A program made the translations under genes and the position numbers. This document shows positions 1 through 6,778 of a DNA stretch of 19,570 nucleotides, one piece after another. Each line of letters starts with the position of its first letter. The first letter of the stretch is position 1. The stretch lies in assembly GCA_017958705.1 (NCBI GenBank), contig JAGDCE010000169.1, positions 1-19,570 on the forward strand, written 5' to 3'. Under the pieces are notes generated by a model. It worked only from the letters and a program-made list of their open reading frames with translations. It had not been told where the DNA came from and did no database searches. Origin of the DNA: Clostridia bacterium (GTDB lineage Bacteria > Bacillota > Clostridia > Oscillospirales > CAG-272).

Positions 1-480
1 CTCGTCAAGCAAGAATACTTTAGGATTACGAACTATGGCGCGTCCGAGAGCGACACGCTGCTTCTGACCGCCGGACAAAGCCTTCGGACGTCTTTCAAGC
101 AGGTGGTTTATATCAAGTATACGGGCGGCCTCTTCGACTCTGCGCTTGATCTCCTCCTTCGGAGTCTTGCGGAGTTTAAGACCGAACGCCATGTTTTCAA
201 AAACAGTCATATGCGGATACAGAGCGTAGTTCTGGAACACCATCGCTATGTCTCTGTCCTTGGGCGCTACGTCGTTCACGAGCTTGTCGCCGATGAACAG
301 TTCGCCTTCGGTGATCTCTTCAAGACCCGCGATCATACGGAGCGTGGTGGATTTACCGCAGCCGGAAGGACCGACGAAAACGATGAATTCCTTATCCTTG
401 ATCTCAAGGCAGAAGTCCGACACGGCGACGACGCCGCCGGGGTATTTCTTGTAAATGTGCTTTAAAGATAAGCTTGCCAT
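1..480 (-). CDS. Sugar ABC transporter ATP-binding protein (MsmX/UgpC/MalK type), 5' part
   Basis: First 160 residues of a cytoplasmic ATPase that powers carbohydrate import; the rest lies beyond the window's left edge. Seen directly: Walker A GPSGCGKST at residues 37-45, Q-loop around Q83 in VFQNYALYPHMTV, ABC signature LSGGQ at 135-139, and Walker B VFLLDE at 155-160, which ends exactly at base 1. The RDIAMVFQNYALYPHMTV stretch is typical of the MalK/UgpC/MsmX group. The start is set by AGGAGG six bases upstream of the ATG. It has its own promoter and no permease or binding-protein gene beside it on this side, which fits the free-standing MsmX-type ATPases that serve several sugar importers in Firmicutes (inference). 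The C-terminal regulatory domain is not visible, so the exact subfamily cannot be settled. Confidence 0.95.
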   Translation of the reverse strand, partial: MASLSLKHIYKKYPGGVVAVSDFCLEIKDKEFIVFVGPSGCGKSTTLRMIAGLEEITEGELFIGDKLVNDVAPKDRDIAMVFQNYALYPHMTVFENMAFGLKLRKTPKEEIKRRVEEAARILDINHLLERRPKALSGGQKQRVALGRAIVRNPKVFLLDE

Positions 481-512
481 AATATCCTCCTGAGTATTTA
501 TCAACGCCTTAT

Positions 513-541
513 ATTATAACAGATAAATTTGAATTTTTAAA
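513..541 (-). promoter_or_regulatory. Promoter of the sugar ABC ATPase gene
   Basis: An extended -10, TGTTATAAT (513-521), with TTTAAA (536-541) as a 4/6 match to the -35 at 17-base spacing. It sits about 30 bases upstream of the start codon. The -35 is weak, so the TG extension or an activator may matter. Confidence 0.6.
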
Positions 542-573
542 GATGTTTATTCTCCAAAATTTGAGTATAATAA

Positions 574-590
574 TTGTGCATGTTGCACAA
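574..590. repeat. 17-bp dyad TTGTGCA-TGT-TGCACAA
   Basis: Perfect inverted repeat with 7-base arms and a 3-base centre in the spacer between tex and the ABC ATPase gene. It lies about 75 bases upstream of the expected ATPase transcription start, a position suited to an activator. Alternatively it is a weak hairpin at the 3' end of tex transcripts, where TTATTAT follows it on the minus strand. The core TTGTGCAACAT recurs at 16356-16366. I cannot name a regulator for it. Confidence 0.5.
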
Positions 591-653
591 AAAATCGCGT
601 TTTCAGCCGTTTTTGGAGATTTTTGTTCATATTTTCGGGCTTTGTTAACAAAT

Positions 654-2807
654 TCAGCGCTTCATCGTGAGCCCGATCCTCTTCTTCACCGGATCGACCG
701 AAAGCACTCTTACTTTGACGACGTCACCGACCGAGACGACCTCCGACGGATGTTTGATATATTTGTCCGACATCTGCGAAATGTGCACGAGACCGTCCTG
801 GTGGACGCCGATATCGACGAACGCGCCGAAGTCGATAACGTTGCGCACGACGCCGGTCAGCTCCATGCCTTCCTTTAAGTCGTTCATGTCCATTATGTCG
901 TCGCGCAGCACGGGCGGCGTGAAGTCGTCGCGCAGGTCGCGGCCGGGTTTGACGAGTTCTTTTACAATATCCGCAAGCGTCGGCGCGCCGATGCCGAGCT
1001 GTTCGCACAGCTTCTTGCTTCCCTCCTCTTTGACGAGCTCGGGAAGATCAGACGCGTGGCCTTTGCTGACGTCCTCGGCGGTTATGCCGAAGTGATCAAG
1101 CAGGGCGTTCGCGGCGGCGTACGATTCGGGGTGTACGCCCGTGTTGTCGAGCACGTTGTCGCCGTGCGGCACGCGCAGGAAGCCCGCGCACTGCTCGTAA
1201 GCCTTCGCGCCGATGCGCGGCACTTTGAGCAGTTCGTCACGCGATCTGAATTCGCCGTTTTCCTCGCGGTATTTGACGATGTTCTTCGCGGACGCGGCGT
1301 TTATGCCGGAAATATAGGCGAGCAGCGAATGCGACGCGGTGTTGACGTCTACGCCGACGGAGTTGACGCAGTCCTCGACGACGCCGGTCAGCGCCTCGTC
1401 GAGTCTGTTCTGCTTCATATCGTGCTGATACTGGCCGACACCGATCGACTTGGGATCGATCTTGACGAGCTCCGCGAGCGGGTCCTGCAGACGCCTTGCG
1501 ATCGAGACCGCGGATCTCTGCGTAACGTCGAAATCCGGGAATTCGTCCGCCGCGAGCTTCGACGCGGAATATACAGACGCGCCGGCTTCGCTTACCATGA
1601 TGTATTTACAGCCGTTATCGAGCTCGCGCAGCACGCCCGCGATGAATATCTCGCTCTCCTTCGACGCGGTGCCGTTTCCGATCGCCACGACGTTGACGCC
1701 CCATTTCTTTATAAGGCGCTTGACGATGACCTTCGCTTCCTCGATCTTGTATTCCTGTTTCATCGTCGGGTAAATGACGGCGGTGTCGAGCACCTTGCCG
1801 GTCCTGTCGACGACGGCGAGTTTGCAGCCCGTTCTGTAACCCGGGTCGAGTCCGAGAACGGTCTTGCCCTTGAGCGGCGGCGTGAGCAGCAGATGGCGCA
1901 GGTTATCCGAGAAAAGGACTATCGCACCCTCGCTTGCGCGGTCGAACATATCGGATCTTATTTCGCGTTCTATCGACGGCGCGATAAGTCTGTCGTACGC
2001 GTCAAGCACCGCGCCCTCTACGTATTTTCTTGCCGGGCTGTTGTACTCGGTTATGAATTTGTCGAACATATAGTTGAGGATCATGTCCTTCGGCGCTTCG
2101 ATGCCGACCTTAAGGAATTCCTCTTTTTCTCCGCGGTTTATCGCGAGTATCCTGTGATCCGGGATCTTGTTCAGTTTTTCCTCGTAGTCGTAATACTGAG
2201 AGTAGACTGAATCTTCTTCCTTATCCTGCTTTGACGTCAGCGTTCCGTAATCGTACGTCGTGCGGCGGATCTCTTTTCTCACCTCCGCGCTGTCCGAAAC
2301 GTCCTCGGCGATTATATCGCACGCGCCGGCTAGCGCTTCCTCGGCGGTATTGACGCCTTTTTCTTCGTCGATGTAGTCAGAGGCGATATCGGTCAGGCTC
2401 CTTTCGTACGAGCTTCTCTGCTCCATGAGCAGCGCGGCGAGCGGCTCGAGACCTTTTTCGCGCGCGACCGACGCCCTCGTCTTTTTCTTCTGCTTGAACG
2501 GGCGGTAAATGTCCTCGACCTCGGTGAGCGTCTGAGCGCCGGCGAGCGCCGCGACGATCTCGTCGGTGAGCTTGCCCTGACCCTCTATCGCCGCTCTGAC
2601 TTCCTCCTTGCGGTTTTCGAGATTTCGCAGATAAGTCAGTCTGTCGAAAAGGTTGCGAAGTACCGTGTCGTCAAGCGATCCCGTTACCTCTTTTCTGTAA
2701 CGCGCGATGAACGGGATGGTGTTTCCGTCGTCAATCAGTGCGACGGTGTTTTTCACCTGTTCTTCTCTCAATCCGAGCTCTTCGGATAACTGTTTTAAAA
2801 TATCCAT
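654..2807 (-). CDS. tex: Tex-family RNA-binding transcription accessory protein
   Basis: Tex is a conserved cytoplasmic nucleic-acid-binding protein linked to transcription and RNA handling. The 717 residues match the usual family length. Visible in order: N-terminal Tex helical region (about 1-200, with IPFIARYRKEVTG at 31-43), a YqgF/RNase H-like domain starting at VLGLDPGYRTGCKLAVVD (about 317-334), helix-hairpin-helix segments around SGINAASAKNIV and VPRIGAKAYEQCAGFLRV, and a C-terminal S1 domain (about 640-715) with FGAFVDIGVHQDGLVHIS. The start is supported by AAAGGA nine bases upstream and a consensus promoter. The gene stands alone, read from its own promoter directly beyond the rsuA terminator. 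Nothing is missing or broken. Confidence 0.97.
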   Translation of the reverse strand: MDILKQLSEELGLREEQVKNTVALIDDGNTIPFIARYRKEVTGSLDDTVLRNLFDRLTYLRNLENRKEEVRAAIEGQGKLTDEIVAALAGAQTLTEVEDIYRPFKQKKKTRASVAREKGLEPLAALLMEQRSSYERSLTDIASDYIDEEKGVNTAEEALAGACDIIAEDVSDSAEVRKEIRRTTYDYGTLTSKQDKEEDSVYSQYYDYEEKLNKIPDHRILAINRGEKEEFLKVGIEAPKDMILNYMFDKFITEYNSPARKYVEGAVLDAYDRLIAPSIEREIRSDMFDRASEGAIVLFSDNLRHLLLTPPLKGKTVLGLDPGYRTGCKLAVVDRTGKVLDTAVIYPTMKQEYKIEEAKVIVKRLIKKWGVNVVAIGNGTASKESEIFIAGVLRELDNGCKYIMVSEAGASVYSASKLAADEFPDFDVTQRSAVSIARRLQDPLAELVKIDPKSIGVGQYQHDMKQNRLDEALTGVVEDCVNSVGVDVNTASHSLLAYISGINAASAKNIVKYREENGEFRSRDELLKVPRIGAKAYEQCAGFLRVPHGDNVLDNTGVHPESYAAANALLDHFGITAEDVSKGHASDLPELVKEEGSKKLCEQLGIGAPTLADIVKELVKPGRDLRDDFTPPVLRDDIMDMNDLKEGMELTGVVRNVIDFGAFVDIGVHQDGLVHISQMSDKYIKHPSEVVSVGDVVKVRVLSVDPVKKRIGLTMKR

Positions 2808-2832
2808 ATACTGTCCTTTTGATTTTTTCTTT

Positions 2833-2861
2833 ATTATATATTATTTTTATTTATATGTCAA
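2833..2861 (-). promoter_or_regulatory. Promoter of tex
   Basis: TTGACA (2856-2861), a 17-base spacer and TATAAT (2833-2838): a perfect sigma-A consensus promoter, about 25 bases upstream of the tex start codon. Confidence 0.9.
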
Positions 2862-2863
2862 GT

Positions 2864-2894
2864 AAAAAGAGATGATTTTTCCCAAATCATCTCT
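2864..2894 (-). terminator. Terminator of the rsuA-like gene
   Basis: Inverted repeat of 11 base pairs (AGAGATGATTT, 2868-2878, with AAATCATCTCT, 2884-2894) around a 5-base loop. On the minus strand it is followed by TTTTTAC. It lies nine bases after the stop codon of the pseudouridine synthase gene and three bases before the tex -35. The plus strand also has a T run (2897-2903), so it could work in both directions. Confidence 0.8.
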
Positions 2895-2902
2895 CATTTT
2901 TT

Positions 2903-3622
2903 TCAATTATTTTCGCCGCCGTCTTCTTTTGTGAAAAGCGCGATCTCACCCTTGGTGAGCGGCCGCCACTGACCGCGCCCGAGCAAGCCGTCGAGCGTTA
3001 TTTTGCCGAAGGATACGCGCTCCAGCGTCTCGACTCTGTTCGAGGCTGCGGCAAACATCCGCCTTATCTGGTGATACTTCCCTTCGGACAGGATTATTTC
3101 ACCGCTTTGGTCGCCCGTCGGTATTATCCGGCACGGCTTTGTCGTATATCCGTCTTTCAATTCAACGCCGCTCTCAAGCTTTATCCTGTCGTCCTCGGAC
3201 AGCGGTTCCGCGAGCGTGTAAACGTACTTTTTTTGCACGTGACGTTTTGGCGACAGCGCCGCGTGCGCGGACTTTCCGTCGTTCGTTATGATGATGAGCC
3301 CGGTCGTGTTTTTATCGAGTCTGCCGACGGTGAAGATATCCTTTCTTTTGTATCTTTCATCAAGCAGATCGAAGACGAGCAGCTCGCCCGGCTCGTCGTT
3401 CGAGCAGACGTACCCCTCGGGCTTGTTCATCATGATATATACGTATTTTCTGTATTCGACCGGCTCGCCCTTGTACGTCACCGTGCAGACGTCGGGGTCG
3501 ATCTGAAGCGACGGGTCGCGCACGACCGAGCCGTCGACCGTTATAAGCCCCGCCTTCGCCGCGCGTGCGCACTGACTCCTGCTGAGGATCCCGGTTACCG
3601 AAAAAAGTTTATCAAGTCTCAT
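2903..3622 (-). CDS. RsuA/RluB/E/F-family rRNA pseudouridine synthase
   Basis: Converts a specific uridine in rRNA to pseudouridine. The 239 residues suit the RsuA class (about 230-240). Visible: an N-terminal S4 RNA-binding domain from RLDKLFSVTGILSRSQC (residues 2-18) to about 48; the MMNKPEGYVCSND segment (64-76); the catalytic motif GRLDKNTTGL (100-109) with Asp103 as expected nucleophile; and EGKYHQIRRMF (180-190). Length and the KPEGYVCSND region favour RsuA (16S rRNA) over RluB, but the target cannot be decided from sequence alone. The S4 domain starts at the first residue, so this ATG is very likely correct, yet there is no ribosome-binding site. The promoter -10 ends six bases before the ATG, so the message should begin at or next to the A of ATG. 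Confidence 0.93.
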   Translation of the reverse strand: MRLDKLFSVTGILSRSQCARAAKAGLITVDGSVVRDPSLQIDPDVCTVTYKGEPVEYRKYVYIMMNKPEGYVCSNDEPGELLVFDLLDERYKRKDIFTVGRLDKNTTGLIIITNDGKSAHAALSPKRHVQKKYVYTLAEPLSEDDRIKLESGVELKDGYTTKPCRIIPTGDQSGEIILSEGKYHQIRRMFAAASNRVETLERVSFGKITLDGLLGRGQWRPLTKGEIALFTKEDGGENN

Positions 3623-3628
3623 ACTGCG

Positions 3629-3657
3629 ATTTTATCATAAAAAACCGGTGTTGTCAA
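3629..3657 (-). promoter_or_regulatory. Promoter of the rsuA-like gene, leaderless
   Basis: TTGACA (3652-3657), a 17-base spacer and TAAAAT (3629-3634) with a TGA extension (TGATAAAAT). Transcription normally starts about seven bases after the -10. Here that is the A of the start codon (3622), leaving no 5' leader. It is back-to-back with the spoVAC promoter region. Confidence 0.85.
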
Positions 3658-3686
3658 GTATCAAACGGATGACGTGCGGATATAAT
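3658..3686 (+). promoter_or_regulatory. Probable spoVAC promoter, possibly forespore sigma type
   Basis: TATAAT-like element at 3681-3686 about 20 bases before spoVAC, with no acceptable TTGACA-like -35 at 16-18 bases. GTATC (3658-3662) followed after 16 bases by GATATAA (3679-3685) partly matches forespore sigma F/G elements (4/5 and 5/7 by eye), which would suit a spoVA gene. This is a weak match and remains inference. Confidence 0.35.
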
Positions 3687-3705
3687 CGGTGCGGGAGGCG
3701 ATGAC

Positions 3706-4146
3706 ATGAACGATAAAGCAAAGTATAACGAATATATAAAAAAGCACGCGAAAAAGTCTGACACGCTGCTCTGCTGCGTGAAGGCTTTCTTTTCGGGCGG
3801 CGCGATATGCTGTCTCGGTCAGCTTTTTTTCGATCTTTACGCCGCGGCGGGGATCGAAGAGGACGTCTGCGCCGCGCTTTCCTCCTGTTCGCTGATGCTG
3901 ATAACGGCGGTACTTACCGGCGTCGGCGTATTCGATCTGATCGGCAAGCACACGGGCGCCGGCACGCTCGTGCCAGTTACGGGGTTTGCAAATTCGATGA
4001 TCTCGCAGGCGATAGACGCTAAAAGCGAGGGCTTCATTCTCGGCGTCGGAGCGAAGCTTTTCACGGTCGCCGGGCCCGTCGTCATTTACGGTTCTTTCGC
4101 CAGCACCGTATACGGCGCGGTGTATTATATTTGTAAAATTATTTAA
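3706..4146 (+). CDS. spoVAC: Stage V sporulation protein AC
   Basis: Inner spore-membrane protein of the SpoVA complex, which moves dipicolinic acid into the developing spore and out at germination. The 146 residues match the family. Visible: a short basic N-terminus, hydrophobic segments at about 24-46, 58-80 and 105-144, and the family signature GVFDLIGKHTGAGTLVPVTG (74-93) followed by FANSMISQAIDAKSEGFILG. GGGAGG lies seven bases before the ATG. The usual partners spoVAD and spoVAE are not adjacent: rsuA is divergent upstream and an unrelated surface-protein gene follows. No terminator separates it from the next promoter, so some read-through into the GH99-like gene is possible. Confidence 0.95.
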   Translation: MNDKAKYNEYIKKHAKKSDTLLCCVKAFFSGGAICCLGQLFFDLYAAAGIEEDVCAALSSCSLMLITAVLTGVGVFDLIGKHTGAGTLVPVTGFANSMISQAIDAKSEGFILGVGAKLFTVAGPVVIYGSFASTVYGAVYYICKII

Positions 4147-4151
4147 CTACC

Positions 4152-4181
4152 TTGACATTCCGGGACTGCATGGTGTATAAT
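4152..4181 (+). promoter_or_regulatory. Promoter of the GH99-like/DUF3592 locus
   Basis: TTGACA (4152-4157), an 18-base spacer and TATAAT (4176-4181), beginning six bases after the spoVAC stop. Transcription should start near 4188. The -10 contains the first in-frame ATG (4180), so that ATG cannot be the translation start. Confidence 0.85.
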
Positions 4182-4197
4182 GATTATACAATTACCC

Positions 4198-4202
4198 GGA
4201 GG
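4198..4202 (+). promoter_or_regulatory. Ribosome-binding site fixing the start at 4210
   Basis: GGAGG seven bases before the ATG at 4210. It lies inside the longer reading frame that begins at 4180 and so decides in favour of the 4210 start, which also gives a proper signal peptide. Confidence 0.85.
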
Positions 4203-4209
4203 AAATAAT

Positions 4210-6753
4210 ATGAAAAAAGTAATCTGTATTCTCATTGCGGCGTTGATGCTGTTTTCAGCAGTATCGCTTTCCGCAACGGCTGAAGAGGTTTACAAAGTTA
4301 ATGCCTACAGCAATCAGGGAGAAGGATCGCCGACTACGGTATCCCTGAACTCGACGTTCGGCATCAGACTCCGTATGAACGCTCCGTTCAACGGCGTTTC
4401 CGTCCGTCTGAGCACCTACGTGAAAACAGATACAATATCAACTGTATCGGTATACAAATGGAGCGAAGGCTTTGAAGAGACGCTCAAAACGGAACCCGTC
4501 GCATCAAAGCAGTTCGACCCCGTCAGGGACAACATGAAGCATGACGTCGTCTTTGACCCCCAGCCCGCCGGCGAGTATCTTATCGCCGTAAGAAACGACA
4601 ATTCTCAGCTTTGCGTATGGGCGTGGGATTCCAACGCGGTAGGTAAAGGGCTCCTCTATGCCGACGGAGCTGAAAAACAGGCAGATATAAACGTAACGAT
4701 ATCGTTTATGGAGAAGACGGACGAGCCTTTCTCCGCCGTCCCGCCTTCCGCGTCGATAACCGGCAAGAACAAGGCTCCCGCGGAATACGTCCCGTCAGCG
4801 GACAGCGCGGTGGTAGCACGTGCGTCGCACCCCACCACATGGGAAGCGACGGACGAACTCGGAAGAACGCTGCCAACCTATGCCGAGACAGGCGCTCCGC
4901 GCGAGGACAAGACGGTAGCGCTGTTCTACTGGTCGTGGCACGTTTCTCAGGACAGCGGCGAACCGCTCAACGTACAGAAGGTCATGGATGAGCATCCCGA
5001 GGCGATACACGACTACACCAGCAGCGTATGGCCGAAGAAAGCGACCGTTCACTTCTGGAACGAATCGATCTACGGCTTCTACAAGACGAACGATGTCTGG
5101 GTGCTCCGCCGTCACGCCGAGCTTCTTGCGGACGCGGGCGTAGACGTTCTGTTCTTCGACAACACGAACGGCACATTCACCTGGCGTGACAGCTACATTC
5201 CGATATATGAGACGTTCAGCAAAGCGCTTGAAGACGGAGTAAACGTACCGAAGATATCATTCCTTCTTCCATTCGGCGATCAGAGCAGCACGATGACTCA
5301 GGTAGGCATGATCTACCAGGACATATATCTCCGCGAGAAATATCAGCAGCTCTGGTTCTACTGGGACGGCAAACCCATGCTCATGGCGCATAAGAACGCG
5401 ATCACCGGCAGCTCCGATTTAGCCAAGGAGATAAGAAGTTACTTCACGTTCAGAGGCGGTCAGCCCGGATATCTTGTGGGCACGACCTCGTACGACACGT
5501 GGGGCTGGCTCTCCACATATCCTCAGGCGACGTACAGAGCAAGGTCAAACAAGGACGTTATCGAGCAGATGACTGTCGGCGTCGCCGTAAACCACAACTA
5601 CAAGACACATCAGATAACGGCAATGAACGGCGAGAACGTAATCGGCAGGACCTATACGTCAAAAGGTATCGACACTCGTGAGAATGCCGTAAAATACGGC
5701 GCCAACTTTGCCGAACAGTTCGACTACGCGCTTGAAGTCGACCCGAGAGTCATATTCATCACCGGATGGAACGAATGGATCGCCGGCAGATATGAGCAGT
5801 GGCCGGATTCCGGTTCCGTTGTCAAGAACGCGTTTCCGGATGAATTCAACGACGAATTCTCAAGAGACCTTGAGCCCACAAAAGGACGCCTCCGCGACAA
5901 TTATTACTATCAGCTCGTATCCTACGTCAGAAAATTCAAGGGCTGCGAGGAGATCCCCGTTTATTCCGAATATGAAAACGCAAATCTCACCTCCGGAAAA
6001 GACGCGTGGGACAACGTCACCGCAGATTACGTCGCTTACCCGAACAACACGGGCGACCGCGACGCAAAGGGCTACGGATCGTATTATTACAAGGACAGCA
6101 GCGGCAGAAACGACATAATAGACGCGAAGGTCTCAAAGGACGGCGAAAACGTTTACTTCATGGTAAAATGCGCCGCCGACATCACGCCTTACACAGACAG
6201 GAACTGGATGAATCTGTACATAGACTGCGGCGACGGCTGGGGTTGGGAATCGTTCGACTACGTGGTCGGCGCGAAACCCGCGACGGCGAGCGCGGCATAT
6301 CTGCAGAAGTTCACCGGCGACGGTTACAAGCTTGAAGACGTCTGCGAGGTCGGATACAAGCTTGACGGCGATACGCTCGTGATATCCGTTCCGAAATCCG
6401 CGCTCGGCATATCCGGCGAGGAATACAAGATAGATTTCAAATGGACGGACAACGTTCAGGATGAGGACGGCTCCGGCGTCTTCAAAGGCGAGATACTCGA
6501 CTTCTACCGCACCGGCGACGTCGCGCCCGGCGGAAGATTCAAATACGTGTTCACCTCGTCCGCGCCGAAAAACGCTCCCGTAACGGATCCCGTCACCGGC
6601 GCTCAGCCCGACGATTCGGATAAGGACACCGAAAGCACCGATCCGTCCTCCGGTAAGAACTACACGCCGATAATCATCGCGATCATAGCGGTCGGAGTCG
6701 TCGCCGCCGCGGCGATCCTCGTCCCCGCGATCATAAAAAGCAAAAAGAAATAA
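4210..6753 (+). CDS. Secreted, C-terminally anchored GH99/WbsX-like protein with a carbohydrate-binding-like domain
   Basis: 847 residues. Seen: signal peptide (1-24, likely cut after SATA); an N-terminal beta-rich region (about 27-170); a TIM-barrel-like core (about 232-580) with TVALFYWSWH, HFWNESIYGFYKTNDVWVLR, ADAGVDVLFFDNTNG (307-321), FYWDGKPML and VIFITGWNEWIAGRYEQWP (514-532); a C-terminal beta domain (about 590-783) resembling CBM9/DOMON-type carbohydrate binders; an acidic Thr/Ser/Pro linker (785-817); and a membrane helix (819-842) ending KSKKK. The GWNEW motif and overall pattern are those of the GH71/GH99/WbsX clan, which acts on mannan-like or polysaccharide substrates; Glu522 and Asp317 are candidate catalytic residues. 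The substrate is unknown, and loss of activity cannot be excluded. The DUF3592 gene follows 25 bases later, probably in the same transcript. Confidence 0.8.
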   Translation: MKKVICILIAALMLFSAVSLSATAEEVYKVNAYSNQGEGSPTTVSLNSTFGIRLRMNAPFNGVSVRLSTYVKTDTISTVSVYKWSEGFEETLKTEPVASKQFDPVRDNMKHDVVFDPQPAGEYLIAVRNDNSQLCVWAWDSNAVGKGLLYADGAEKQADINVTISFMEKTDEPFSAVPPSASITGKNKAPAEYVPSADSAVVARASHPTTWEATDELGRTLPTYAETGAPREDKTVALFYWSWHVSQDSGEPLNVQKVMDEHPEAIHDYTSSVWPKKATVHFWNESIYGFYKTNDVWVLRRHAELLADAGVDVLFFDNTNGTFTWRDSYIPIYETFSKALEDGVNVPKISFLLPFGDQSSTMTQVGMIYQDIYLREKYQQLWFYWDGKPMLMAHKNAITGSSDLAKEIRSYFTFRGGQPGYLVGTTSYDTWGWLSTYPQATYRARSNKDVIEQMTVGVAVNHNYKTHQITAMNGENVIGRTYTSKGIDTRENAVKYGANFAEQFDYALEVDPRVIFITGWNEWIAGRYEQWPDSGSVVKNAFPDEFNDEFSRDLEPTKGRLRDNYYYQLVSYVRKFKGCEEIPVYSEYENANLTSGKDAWDNVTADYVAYPNNTGDRDAKGYGSYYYKDSSGRNDIIDAKVSKDGENVYFMVKCAADITPYTDRNWMNLYIDCGDGWGWESFDYVVGAKPATASAAYLQKFTGDGYKLEDVCEVGYKLDGDTLVISVPKSALGISGEEYKIDFKWTDNVQDEDGSGVFKGEILDFYRTGDVAPGGRFKYVFTSSAPKNAPVTDPVTGAQPDDSDKDTESTDPSSGKNYTPIIIAIIAVGVVAAAAILVPAIIKSKKK

Positions 6754-6778
6754 TCACGGAATATAAAGGAGAAACATC

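Noticed and set aside
641..652. TTTGTTAACAAA palindrome next to the tex stop codon
   Set aside because: It is too short and too A+T-rich to act as a terminator and has no loop. A chance match in A+T-rich DNA is as likely as an operator.
1056..2210. Long plus-strand frame opposite tex
   Set aside because: It mirrors Tex codons, the composition is unlike a real protein, and Tex is unambiguous on the other strand.
4180..4209. Upstream in-frame ATG for the GH99-like protein
   Set aside because: This ATG lies inside the promoter -10, the first ten residues are encoded by the ribosome-site region, and the ATG at 4210 gives a standard signal peptide.
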